Source: Burkholderia sp. BCC0322 (GTDB lineage Bacteria; Pseudomonadota; Gammaproteobacteria; Burkholderiales; Burkholderiaceae). From it: 64,000 nucleotides of DNA. A program made the position numbers and the translations under genes. The notes under the pieces were generated by a model, which made no database searches, was not told where the DNA came from, and saw nothing but the letters and a program-made list of their open reading frames with translations. The stretch lies in contig NZ_CADFDU010000001.1 in assembly GCF_902833045.1 (NCBI RefSeq), positions 1,133,927 to 1,197,926 of the forward strand, given 5' to 3'. Shown piece by piece: positions 16,170 through 23,777 of this stretch (position 1 is the stretch's first letter; the number at the start of each line of letters is the position of its first letter).

Positions 16170-17434
16170 AGGGCAGCATCACGATCGATGCCGCCGCGCC
16201 GCGCTGGCAGAAGCTCAAGCGCTTCTTCGGCCCCGGCCTGCTGGTTGCGATCGGGTACATGGATCCCGGTAACTGGGCGACCGACATCCAGGCCGGCTCG
16301 CAGTTCGGCTATTCGCTGCTGTGGGTGGTCGCGTTCTCGAGCCTCGCGGCGATCTTCCTGCAGATGCTCGCGGCGCGGCTCGGCCTCGTCGCCGGCAGGG
16401 ATCTCGCGCAGGCCAGCTACGACCGCTACGGCCGGTTCGGCCGCATCGTGCAGTGGGTGACCGCCGAAGTGTCGATCATCGCGTGCGACATCGCGGAAGT
16501 CCTCGGCTGCGCGCTTGCGTTCAAGCTGCTGCTCGGCGTGCCGCTCGCATGGGGGATCGTGCTGACCGCGCTCGACACGGTGATCGTGCTCGGCTTGCAG
16601 GGCAAGGGGTTCCGGCAGATCGAGGCGATCGTGCTCGCGCTGATCGCGACGATGGCGTTCTGCTTCGTCGCGCAGGTCGCGATCACGCCGCCCGACTGGC
16701 ACGCAGTGGCCGGCGGGCTGGTGCCGGGCGATCCGGGCCACGACCGCAAGGACGCGATCGTGCTCGCGCTGGGCATCGTCGGCGCGACGATCATGCCGCA
16801 CAACCTGTACCTGCATTCGTCGGTCGTGCAGACGCGGCGCGTGGTCGGCGGCGCGCGCGGGATGATCCGCGACACGCTCGCGCTGGTGCGTATCGATACC
16901 TGCGTGTCGCTGTTCGTCGCGATGCTCGTCAACGCGGCGATCCTGGTCGTCGCGGGCGCGGCATTCCATGCGACGGGTCAGCACAACGTGACCGACATCG
17001 AACAGGCCTACAAACTGATTACGCCGATCGCGGGCGGTGCTGCCGCGCTGCTGTTCGGCATTGCGCTGCTCGCGTCGGGGCAGAGCTCGACGCTGACCGG
17101 CACGATCGCCGGCCAGGTGATCATGGACGGCTTCCTGCATACGAAGATCCCGTGCTACCAGCGCCGGCTGATCACGCGCGGGCTCGCCCTCGTGCCGGCG
17201 CTGATCGGCGTGCTGTGGCTCGGCGACGGCTCGGTCGGGCAGTTGCTGGTGTGGAGCCAGGTACTGCTGAGCCTGCAGCTCCCGTTCGCGATGTGGCCGC
17301 TGATCCGCTCGGTCAGCGATCGCAACACGATGGGCGAGCACGCGATCGGGCGCGGGATGCAAATTGCCGCGTGGGCGCTGTTCGCCGTCATCACCGGCAC
17401 GAACCTGTTGCTGATTACCGGTGTCGCGGGCTGA
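16118..17434 (+). CDS. mntH: MntH, Nramp-family proton-coupled manganese/divalent metal transporter
   Basis: A 438-residue membrane protein with about 11 helices. The metal-binding motif in helix 1 is present as GYMDPGNWATDIQAG near residues 45-59, and the helix 6 motif MPHNLYLHS near 226. Both metal-liganding elements are intact. It imports Mn(II), and possibly Fe(II), with protons. The start at 16118 lies inside the 3' end of the AraC-type gene, in another frame; a later start would remove non-conserved residues only. I saw no Mn riboswitch because the leader lies in coding sequence. A small hairpin (17437-17453) follows the stop. Confidence 0.93.
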   Translation: MSFLPTTATAPFCPSEVKGSITIDAAAPRWQKLKRFFGPGLLVAIGYMDPGNWATDIQAGSQFGYSLLWVVAFSSLAAIFLQMLAARLGLVAGRDLAQASYDRYGRFGRIVQWVTAEVSIIACDIAEVLGCALAFKLLLGVPLAWGIVLTALDTVIVLGLQGKGFRQIEAIVLALIATMAFCFVAQVAITPPDWHAVAGGLVPGDPGHDRKDAIVLALGIVGATIMPHNLYLHSSVVQTRRVVGGARGMIRDTLALVRIDTCVSLFVAMLVNAAILVVAGAAFHATGQHNVTDIEQAYKLITPIAGGAAALLFGIALLASGQSSTLTGTIAGQVIMDGFLHTKIPCYQRRLITRGLALVPALIGVLWLGDGSVGQLLVWSQVLLSLQLPFAMWPLIRSVSDRNTMGEHAIGRGMQIAAWALFAVITGTNLLLITGVAG

Positions 17435-17515
17435 TACAGCCTGTCACAGGCTGACACAGTCGCGCGGCGCGCATACGGTAAACTGCGGCCTTTCGATCGT
17501 CGTCCGAAGTCCGTT

Positions 17516-18106
17516 ATGTGGAGTGAAATCAGCAACATCGGCGATGCCGCGCTGACCTTGCCGATCGCACTGACGTGCGCGGCGTGGTTCGCGCTGACCG
17601 ACTGGCGCCTCGCCGTTCGCTGGGGCGTGCTGCTCGCCGCCGGCATGGGCCTCGTCGGCGCCACCAAGATCCTCTATGCCGGGTGCGGCATCGAGCTGCC
17701 GCAATTCGATTTCCGCGTGATCAGCGGCCATACGATGTTGTCGACGTCCGTGTGGACCGTCGCGCTGTCGATGCTGTGGCAGGCGTTCCGGCCGGGCAAG
17801 GCGCCCGGCATCGCGGCCGGGCTCGCCGTGGGCGCGGTCACGGCCGTCGCGCGCGTGTTCGATCATTCGCACACCGTTCCGGAAGTGATCGTCGGCTGGA
17901 TGCTCGGCGCGGCGGTCGCGCTGGTGTTCCTGCGCGGCTACGACGGCGCGCGGCAGCGTGCATTCTCGCCGCGCGTCGCGGCCGTCTGCCTGCTGCTCGT
18001 GTCCGGCATCGCGTACGGGCACCGTGCGCCGTTCCAGCAGATGATCGATACCCACTCGCCGCAACTCTGCGCGTTCGTGCGCACGCCGTCGGGCGACGGA
18101 TTCTGA
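17516..18106 (+). CDS. PAP2-family membrane phosphatase
   Basis: A 196-residue membrane protein with five or six hydrophobic segments. The phosphatase motifs are partly recognisable: SGHTM near residue 71, and RVFDHSHTVPEVIVGW near 117-132, in which Arg and His match the third catalytic motif. Such enzymes dephosphorylate phosphatidic acid, phosphatidylglycerol phosphate or undecaprenyl pyrophosphate. It is short for the family, and the first motif (KxxxxxxRP) is weak, so the substrate is uncertain. It lies 81 bp after mntH and could be co-transcribed. Confidence 0.8.
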   Translation: MWSEISNIGDAALTLPIALTCAAWFALTDWRLAVRWGVLLAAGMGLVGATKILYAGCGIELPQFDFRVISGHTMLSTSVWTVALSMLWQAFRPGKAPGIAAGLAVGAVTAVARVFDHSHTVPEVIVGWMLGAAVALVFLRGYDGARQRAFSPRVAAVCLLLVSGIAYGHRAPFQQMIDTHSPQLCAFVRTPSGDGF

Positions 18107-18560
18107 CGGCAGCCGGTCGCGGCGCGCCGGCGCCGCTTTCTTGCCGCCGGCATTCGCCCGGCGGTTGCACGATTCCACACCATTCATCTTCCCGATTGCG
18201 TTCGCGTCTGCGCGGAACGCGGCGCTCCGCCATGCCCTGAATCAACGTACCGGCCGGTCGACATGACGGGCGAGTGCCGCCGGCCCGCGCAGGCGCGCCG
18301 GTACACGAAGGTCATGAACAGCACCTATGACCGGGCATAACGATTATTCATTTCATCGATTGGTGGCATTCGCGTACGCTGGCTGTCGTTCAACCGGGGC
18401 AGGCTGCCCGGCCCGTCCAACGCGCCGATATACTCGCGTAATCCGTGCGGCGCCTCGTGATGCCGAGGCGCGGTCAGCCGGCCCGGGTCGGCCGGAGCAG
18501 GCACGGCAAACCCGTCGCGGCAGCGTTCCGCGACGTCGATTCACGACAGGAGCAGGTCAC
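18107..18560. other. Intergenic region before the SDR gene
   Basis: About 450 bp with no convincing gene on either strand. It should contain the promoter for the SDR/MDR pair; I could not define -35/-10 boxes with confidence. The ribosome site AGGAGCAGG precedes the SDR start. Confidence 0.4.
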
Positions 18561-19349
18561 ATGACAGCCGTTTCTTCGCGCCTTGCCGGCAAGTGCGCAT
18601 ATATCACGGGCGCCGCGGGCGGCCTCGGCCGTGCGATCGCGCGCCGGATGGTCGAGCAGGGCGCGCGCGTGTTCGTGACCGACATCGCCGACGCGGCGGT
18701 GCTCGACGCGTTCGCGCAGGAACTCAACGCGGGCCACGCGACGCCGGTCGCGTTCGCCGCGACGCAGGACGTGCGCGACGAAGCGCGCTGGCAGGCGCTG
18801 CTCGCACAGGCGGTCGATGCGATGGGCGGGCTGTCGGTGCTCGTCAACAACGCGGGGGTCGGTTCGATCGGCTCACCCGCGCAGATCGAGCTGGACGAAT
18901 GGCGGCGCGTGATGGCGATCAACGTCGAGAGCATCGTGCTCGGCTGCAAGCATGCGCTGTCGTACCTGGCCGAAAGCCATCCCGCATCGATCATCAACAT
19001 CTCGTCGGTGGCCGCGTTCAAGGTCGAGCCGGATTTCACCGCGTACAACGCGTCGAAGGCGGCGGTCGCATCGCTGACGAAGTCGGTCGCGATCGACTGC
19101 GCACGCCGCGAGATCGACGTGCGCTGCAACTCGATTCACCCGGCGTTCATTCGCACGGGGATCGTCGAGCCGCTGTTCCAGTCGCTCGGCGAACGCGACG
19201 CGACGCGCAAGCTCGCGCGCGGCATTCCGCTGCGCCGGCTCGGCGAGCCGGACGACGTCGCGCATGCGGCCGTGTATCTCGCGTCCGACGAGAGCCGCTT
19301 CGTGACGGCCGCCGAACTTGTCATCGACGGCGGCATGTGCGCTGTCTGA
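18561..19349 (+). CDS. Short-chain dehydrogenase/reductase
   Basis: A 262-residue classical SDR. The cofactor motif [12 protein letters not shown] lies near residues 15-26, NNAGVGSIG near 95, the catalytic Ser in ISSVAAF near 148, and YNASK with catalytic Tyr and Lys near 161-165. An Asp after beta-strand 2 (VFVTDIADA) favours NAD(H). It resembles cyclohexanol or 3-hydroxysteroid/3-hydroxyacyl dehydrogenases; the substrate is not fixed. The start has a strong AGGAGCAGG site and was chosen over a longer frame. It is followed after 37 bp by an MDR-type oxidoreductase, probably in one operon. Confidence 0.88.
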   Translation: MTAVSSRLAGKCAYITGAAGGLGRAIARRMVEQGARVFVTDIADAAVLDAFAQELNAGHATPVAFAATQDVRDEARWQALLAQAVDAMGGLSVLVNNAGVGSIGSPAQIELDEWRRVMAINVESIVLGCKHALSYLAESHPASIINISSVAAFKVEPDFTAYNASKAAVASLTKSVAIDCARREIDVRCNSIHPAFIRTGIVEPLFQSLGERDATRKLARGIPLRRLGEPDDVAHAAVYLASDESRFVTAAELVIDGGMCAV

Positions 19350-19386
19350 TGCGTACACCGAACGACAACGACCGGAGGAGAACATC

Positions 19387-20403
19387 GTGTCCACACCCGT
19401 GAACCGCCAACTGCTGCTGAAGACGCGCCCGGAAGGGCGGGTCGGCCGCGAACACTTTTCGCTCGTCGCGACGCCGGTGCCGGCGCTCGCGGAGGGCGAG
19501 GTACTCGTGCGCGTGCTGTATCTGTCGATGGACCCGACCAACCGCGTATGGATGAGCGACGTGCCGCAGTACCTGCCGCCCGTCGCGATCGGCGAGGTGA
19601 TGCGCGCGCTCGGCATCGGGCGCGTGGTGGCGTCGCGCCATGCGGGGTTCGCGGAAGGCGATCTCGTGCAGGGGCTCGTCGGCTGGCAGGACTACGCGGT
19701 CGTGCCGGCCGACCAGGCCGCGCAGTTCGTGAAGCTGCCTGCGGAGACGGGCCTGCCGTTGCCGACGCTGCTCGGCGCGTGCGGGATGAGCGGGCTGACC
19801 GCGTACTACGGGCTGACGGACATCGCGCCGGTGCAGCCGGGCGAGACGCTCGTGGTATCGGCGGCGGCCGGCTCGGTCGGCTCGATCGCCGGGCAGATCG
19901 GCAAGATCCACGGCGCGCGCGTGGTCGGCATCGCGGGCGGCGCGGACAAGTGCCGCTATCTGACCGAGACGCTCGGCTTCGACGCGGCCGTCGACTACAA
20001 GGCCGACGATTTCCGTCAGCAGCTGAAAGCGGCGACGCCGGACGGCGTGCACGTGAACTTCGAAAATGTAGGCGGCGAGGTGATGCGCGCGGTGCTGTCG
20101 CGGATGGTGATCGGCGGGCGCGTCGCGCTGTGCGGCGTGATCTCGAATTACAACAGCGGGCGCGCGGCGGACGACGTCGGCGTGTTGATCTCGAAGCGGC
20201 TGACGATGCGCGGCTTCCTGATCCTCGACTATCGCAAGAGCCGCGAGGCCGTGCAGACGCTCGCGGGCTGGCTGCGCGACGGCCGGCTCAAGGCCGAGGA
20301 GACTGTGGCGGACGGTCTCGAGAATGCGCCCGACGTGCTGAATCGCCTGTTCGACGGCGACCATCGCGGCAAGCTCGTGCTGCGCGTCGATCCCGGCGCG
20401 TGA
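19387..20403 (+). CDS. Zinc-independent MDR oxidoreductase (CurA/leukotriene B4 dehydrogenase type)
   Basis: A 338-residue NADPH-dependent reductase. The N-terminal GroES-like domain (VLYLSMDPTNRVWMSD) is followed by the Rossmann domain with AAAGSVGSIAGQIGK near 157-171 and GFDAAVDYK near 198. It lacks the zinc ligands of alcohol dehydrogenases, as expected for the quinone/alkenal reductase branch. It probably reduces alpha,beta-unsaturated carbonyls. The GTG start is set by AGGAGAACATC. It is the second gene of a likely two-gene operon with the SDR, suggesting detoxification or breakdown of a hydroxylated or unsaturated compound. Confidence 0.88.
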   Translation: MSTPVNRQLLLKTRPEGRVGREHFSLVATPVPALAEGEVLVRVLYLSMDPTNRVWMSDVPQYLPPVAIGEVMRALGIGRVVASRHAGFAEGDLVQGLVGWQDYAVVPADQAAQFVKLPAETGLPLPTLLGACGMSGLTAYYGLTDIAPVQPGETLVVSAAAGSVGSIAGQIGKIHGARVVGIAGGADKCRYLTETLGFDAAVDYKADDFRQQLKAATPDGVHVNFENVGGEVMRAVLSRMVIGGRVALCGVISNYNSGRAADDVGVLISKRLTMRGFLILDYRKSREAVQTLAGWLRDGRLKAEETVADGLENAPDVLNRLFDGDHRGKLVLRVDPGA

Positions 20404-20548
20404 CCGGCCCGCCGCGCAGCGTGCGATGCCGTTCGTACGCTGCCGCGAGCGGGTGTCGAACGCGGTGCGTTCGAACAACCGGGCCTTAGTTTAGGACTTG
20501 TCCCATATATTGTCCGGACGTCTCTCCCTAAAGTGATTGCCAGCAGAC

Positions 20549-20583
20549 AGGCGGCGTGACCGACATGTCACGCCGCCTTTTTT
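20549..20583 (+). terminator. Intrinsic terminator or attenuator ahead of the 20609 gene
   Basis: AGGCGGCGTGAC pairs with GTCACGCCGCCT across a short loop, followed by TTTTTT. This is a strong terminator. It lies about 145 bp after the MDR gene but ends only 25 bp before the next ATG, leaving no room for a promoter between. It could therefore act as an attenuator for the next gene. Confidence 0.88.
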
Positions 20584-20608
20584 CTGGTCAAGCTAGGGGA
20601 GAAGAAAC

Positions 20609-21124
20609 ATGCGAAACGACGCGAAGCGGGCGGCATCGGCGGCGATGCGCAATCGAACGGTGCGATGCGCCGTAGCAGTGCGAAGGATGGCGATCGGGCT
20701 TGGCGTGGCATGCGCGATGTCGAATGCCGTGGCGGCCGGGCACGCGGCGTCGGGCGGCGACGTGCGCTTCACGGGCGCGCTCGTCGATCTCTACGACGTG
20801 ACGCTCGACGCGCGGTCGGGCGTGGTGGTCGAAGGACACCAGGTGGCGAACGGCGGGGCGGCGGCCACGCTGCGGTTCGATGCGCATGGCCGGCGTTTGC
20901 CGGGTGCCCATGTGGCGTTGGTTGGGCCAGACGGTGCGCCGTTCGCACCGGATATCGCTTCGCGTGTGCGTGCAACGTGGCGCGATGCGCACGACGATCG
21001 AAGCGTGCCGCTGGTGTCGGGCCGCACGTATCGCGTGGGTCCGTATGGCGGCCTGATGATGCTGACGGCAGATGAAGAAACGGGCGCCGTGGCGCCCGTC
21101 GTGATTCGCATTCGTCATCCGTGA
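20609..21124 (+). CDS. Small secreted hypothetical protein
   Basis: A 171-residue protein. A basic N-terminus and hydrophobic segment (RRMAIGLGVACAMSNAVAAGHA) look like a Sec signal peptide, cut near residue 45. The mature part begins GGDVRFTGALVDLYDVTLD, vaguely like the first strand of fimbrial subunits, but it has no cysteine pair and is not a clear fimbrillin. I do not recognise the family. The ribosome site AGGGGAG is good. A strong terminator immediately upstream suggests conditional expression. Its 3' end overlaps a terminator-like hairpin for the converging AI-2E gene. Confidence 0.65.
   Translation: MRNDAKRAASAAMRNRTVRCAVAVRRMAIGLGVACAMSNAVAAGHAASGGDVRFTGALVDLYDVTLDARSGVVVEGHQVANGGAAATLRFDAHGRRLPGAHVALVGPDGAPFAPDIASRVRATWRDAHDDRSVPLVSGRTYRVGPYGGLMMLTADEETGAVAPVVIRIRHP
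21075..21099 (-). terminator. Terminator-like hairpin for the AI-2E-family gene, inside the converging gene's 3' end
   Basis: On the minus strand CGGGCGCC pairs with GGCGCCCG, followed by TTTCTTC. It lies about 70 nt past the stop of the leftward AI-2E-family gene but within the last codons of the rightward gene. Short loop and broken T-run make it only a moderate candidate. Confidence 0.4.
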
Positions 21125-21167
21125 CGGCGCGTGCATGCAGGTGCGTGGCACGCGGCCGCGCGACGCA

Positions 21168-22229
21168 TCATTCGCCGTGTTCGGCCCGTGCGTAGATGTC
21201 CCAGCTCGCCATGAACAGCGCGGCGACGAGCGGCCCGATCACGAAGCCGGTGATGCCGAACAGCGCCATCCCGCCGAGCGTCGAGATCAGCACGACCCAG
21301 TCGGGCATCTTCGTGTCCTTGCCGACGAGGATCGGGCGCAGCAGGTTGTCGACGAGGCCGATCACGCCCACGCAGAACGCGACGAGGATCGCGCATTTCC
21401 AGAGCGCGCCGATCATCAGGAAGTAGAGCGCGGCGGGCACCCAGACGAGGCTCGCGCCGATCGCGGGCAGCAGCGACAGGAACGCCATCAGCGCGCCCCA
21501 CAGCACCACGCCTTCGATCCCGAGGATCCAGAAGATCAGGCCGCCGAGCGCGCCCTGCACGAGCGCGACCGCGATGTTGCCCTTCACCGTCGCGCGCACG
21601 ACCGTCGTGAATTTCGCCAGCAGCAGGTTCTTGTGCTCTTCGTCGAGCGGCAGCGCGCGGCGCACGCGGCGGCCGATCTCGCCGCCGTCGCGCAACAGGA
21701 AGAACACCATGTACAGCATCACGCCGAAGCTCACGACGAACTGGAACGTGTTCTGGCCGATGCTGAGTGCCTGCGTTGCCGCAAGCTGGCTGATCTGCGC
21801 AGCGCCATCGGTCAGCTTCTTCTGGATGCCCGGGAGGTTGCCCAACCCGTATTTCTGCAGCAGGTGCTGGATCGACGACGGCAGCGCGTGGATGATGTCC
21901 TGGAAGTATTGCGAATAGTTCGGCTGCGCGGTCTTGATTTCCTGGTACACGTACGCGATTTCCTGCACGAGCGTCGCGGCGACGAACACGAGCGGCAGGA
22001 TCACGATCAGCACGATCAGCGACAGCGTCACGAGTGCGGCCAGGTTGCGCCGCTTGCCGAAGCGTGCGGCGAGCCAGCGCTGCACGGGCTGGAACAGGAT
22101 CGCGAGAATGGTGCCCCAGAACACGGCTCCGGAAAACGGCGCGAGGATCCAGCAGAGTCCGACGGTGACCGCGGCCAGCAGGAAATAGAAGAATTTTTGG
22201 TGGTCGTGTCCGCTTTCCATGGATGACAT
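21168..22229 (-). CDS. AI-2E (PerM/YdiK) family membrane permease
   Basis: A 353-residue membrane protein with about eight helices. Two N-terminal hairpins (FFYFLLAAVTVGLCWILAPF), a central soluble segment (IKTAQPNYSQYFQDIIHALP) and a C-terminal cluster with FLSLLPAIGASLVWVP, GLVDNLLRPILVG and LGGMALFGITGFVIGPL are typical of the family. Members export small molecules or ions; the AI-2 role applies to few of them, so the substrate is open. It resembles YdiK. The ATG at 22229 was chosen; ATG 22220 is an alternative. It is probably monocistronic. Confidence 0.88.
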   Translation of the reverse strand: MSSMESGHDHQKFFYFLLAAVTVGLCWILAPFSGAVFWGTILAILFQPVQRWLAARFGKRRNLAALVTLSLIVLIVILPLVFVAATLVQEIAYVYQEIKTAQPNYSQYFQDIIHALPSSIQHLLQKYGLGNLPGIQKKLTDGAAQISQLAATQALSIGQNTFQFVVSFGVMLYMVFFLLRDGGEIGRRVRRALPLDEEHKNLLLAKFTTVVRATVKGNIAVALVQGALGGLIFWILGIEGVVLWGALMAFLSLLPAIGASLVWVPAALYFLMIGALWKCAILVAFCVGVIGLVDNLLRPILVGKDTKMPDWVVLISTLGGMALFGITGFVIGPLVAALFMASWDIYARAEHGE

Positions 22230-22388
22230 TCGCGCAGATTGATGCGTGGTTTGATTGAATCTCGTTGCCCCGCGCACGATCGGTTCGCGATCGTCACGGG
22301 TTCGCGGCGAAATGCGCCGCGGGGCGGCCCGAAGCGGAGTATGCCCGCAAAGGTGCCGCCATCATAGCCGCTGCGGGCGGCACATGCG

Positions 22389-22414
22389 AAAACGCCGCGG
22401 CCGGGGCCGCGGCG
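22389..22414 (-). terminator. Terminator after the SYLF-domain gene
   Basis: On the minus strand CGCCGCGGCC and GGCCGCGGCG form a 10-bp perfect stem with a 2-nt gap, followed by TTTT. It lies 43 nt beyond the stop of the SYLF gene and fits an intrinsic terminator with a short U-tract. Confidence 0.65.
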
Positions 22415-22456
22415 CTGCCGGGAAGCAAACGCGGCGCGACGCCGCGTGTCGCATCG

Positions 22457-23041
22457 TCAGATATTGAGCTTCGTGACCTTGGTGCCGTTCACCGACAGGT
22501 CGCCCATCAGGCCCGCGTTGGTCAGGATCAGCACCTCGACCGGGGCGGTGGCCGTGGTCGTATCGACCGCGCCGTTCGCGCCGACCTTCACGACCGCGAC
22601 CGATGCGTCGGCGCCTGCGGCCCAGCCTTCGGACTTGCGGAACGAGTCGAGCGCATCCTGCGTCATGAACAGGAACACGATCGCCTTCGACTGCGCGCCG
22701 GCCTGCAGGCCGACCGACAGCGACGACGTGTTGTAGTAGCCGACCGTGCTGCCGCCGACGCGCAGCGCGCCGTTGCCGGACTGGCCGCCGACGATGAAGC
22801 CGGCCTGCAGCACGTTCGGGAACACGAGCACGCCGCGCGATTTCGCGACGAGTTCACGCGAACCCGGCACCGTCGAATAGAGACGCGACAGCGTCGCGTT
22901 GACGCTGGCGTCGATCGACTGGCGCTTCGACGCGCTGGCCGCGGCGCCTTCCGGTTTGTCCGGGGTGGTCGTGCAGCCGGCGAGCGCGAGGCCGCCGAGC
23001 AGGACGGCGGCGGCGGCTTTCATGGCAAAGGTTTTCTGCAT
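22457..23041 (-). CDS. SYLF (YSC84-type) lipid-binding lipoprotein
   Basis: A 194-residue protein. An N-terminal signal ends in the lipobox LAGC (Cys22), so it is a predicted lipoprotein. The SYLF domain follows: SRGVLVFPNVLQAGFIVGGQSG near 68-88 and YYNTSSLSVGLQAGAQSKAIVFLFM near 102-126. SYLF domains bind acidic phospholipids; bacterial members are envelope proteins with no firm function. It lies 64 bp downstream of a DUF883 gene in the same direction, suggesting a small envelope or stress operon. A terminator follows. Confidence 0.88.
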   Translation of the reverse strand: MQKTFAMKAAAAVLLGGLALAGCTTTPDKPEGAAASASKRQSIDASVNATLSRLYSTVPGSRELVAKSRGVLVFPNVLQAGFIVGGQSGNGALRVGGSTVGYYNTSSLSVGLQAGAQSKAIVFLFMTQDALDSFRKSEGWAAGADASVAVVKVGANGAVDTTTATAPVEVLILTNAGLMGDLSVNGTKVTKLNI

Positions 23042-23105
23042 GGCGTTTCTCCTTCGTTGTCTGATTGAGGACGGTCGGGGCGGGCAGCGGGGCGGCCGGC
23101 TCCGA

Positions 23106-23492
23106 TCAACGGCGGGCAAGGAGCAGGCCCGCAACGAACGCGAGGCCGGCGACGACGCCGGCGGTTTGCCACGGGTTGTCCTGTACGACCTGCGACACGC
23201 GTTCGGCCGATTCGCGCAGCCGGGCGGCCGCGCTGCCCGACGCGTGATCGAGCGCGCCGCGCGCTTCATCGAGCCTGGATTGCACGCGCTTGCGCAGCGC
23301 GGCGATATCGCCGTCGCCATCGTTTTTCAGCAGATCTTCCAGTTCGTCGACCAGCCCGCGCAGATCGTCGGTGACGTCGGCATGCAGGTCGCGGGCGGCC
23401 GAGCGCGTCGTGCGTCCCACGCGCCGGCCCGTGCGACGAATGTCGGACAGGCCGCGGTCCAGCTTGTGTTCGATCGAGTCGGTGAGCGCCAT
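23106..23492 (-). CDS. DUF883 (ElaB/YqjD/YgaM) inner-membrane protein
   Basis: A 128-residue protein. The N-terminal two thirds is highly charged, with Asp/Arg-rich helices (DDLRGLVDELEDLLKNDGDG). The C-terminus has a single membrane anchor (NPWQTAGVVAGLAFVAGLLLARR), the signature of tail-anchored ElaB/YqjD proteins, which associate with ribosomes and the inner membrane in stationary phase. The ATG was set by a strong AGGAGGATC site. It precedes the SYLF lipoprotein gene by 64 bp, so the two are probably co-expressed. Confidence 0.88.
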   Translation of the reverse strand: MALTDSIEHKLDRGLSDIRRTGRRVGRTTRSAARDLHADVTDDLRGLVDELEDLLKNDGDGDIAALRKRVQSRLDEARGALDHASGSAAARLRESAERVSQVVQDNPWQTAGVVAGLAFVAGLLLARR

Positions 23493-23777
23493 GGTGTTGA
23501 TCCTCCTTCGATTCAAGTTAAATTTGAAGATAAGATGAATCCCAGCAACTGGTGTGATTCACTTGGCCCGATTTTGTTTCGAGACAAATTTTCAATTCGG
23601 CGGCAGGATTGCCGCGAAGCCCCGCCGCACGGGGCAGCGCGGCGATTGAAAAAAATTCGCTTTCCGGATGAAGCGGCGTACCAGGTTGCGGTACGCGGTG
23701 AAGGTTCGGTAAATATCGCGTCGCCGGGGCCATCAGGTAAATAGTGCCGTTGCAGGCTTTGTGCTGATGCAAATGCA

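Noticed and set aside
17437-17453. Hairpin CAGCCTG-TCA-CAGGCTG after mntH
   Set aside because: No U-tract and short stem; not called a terminator.
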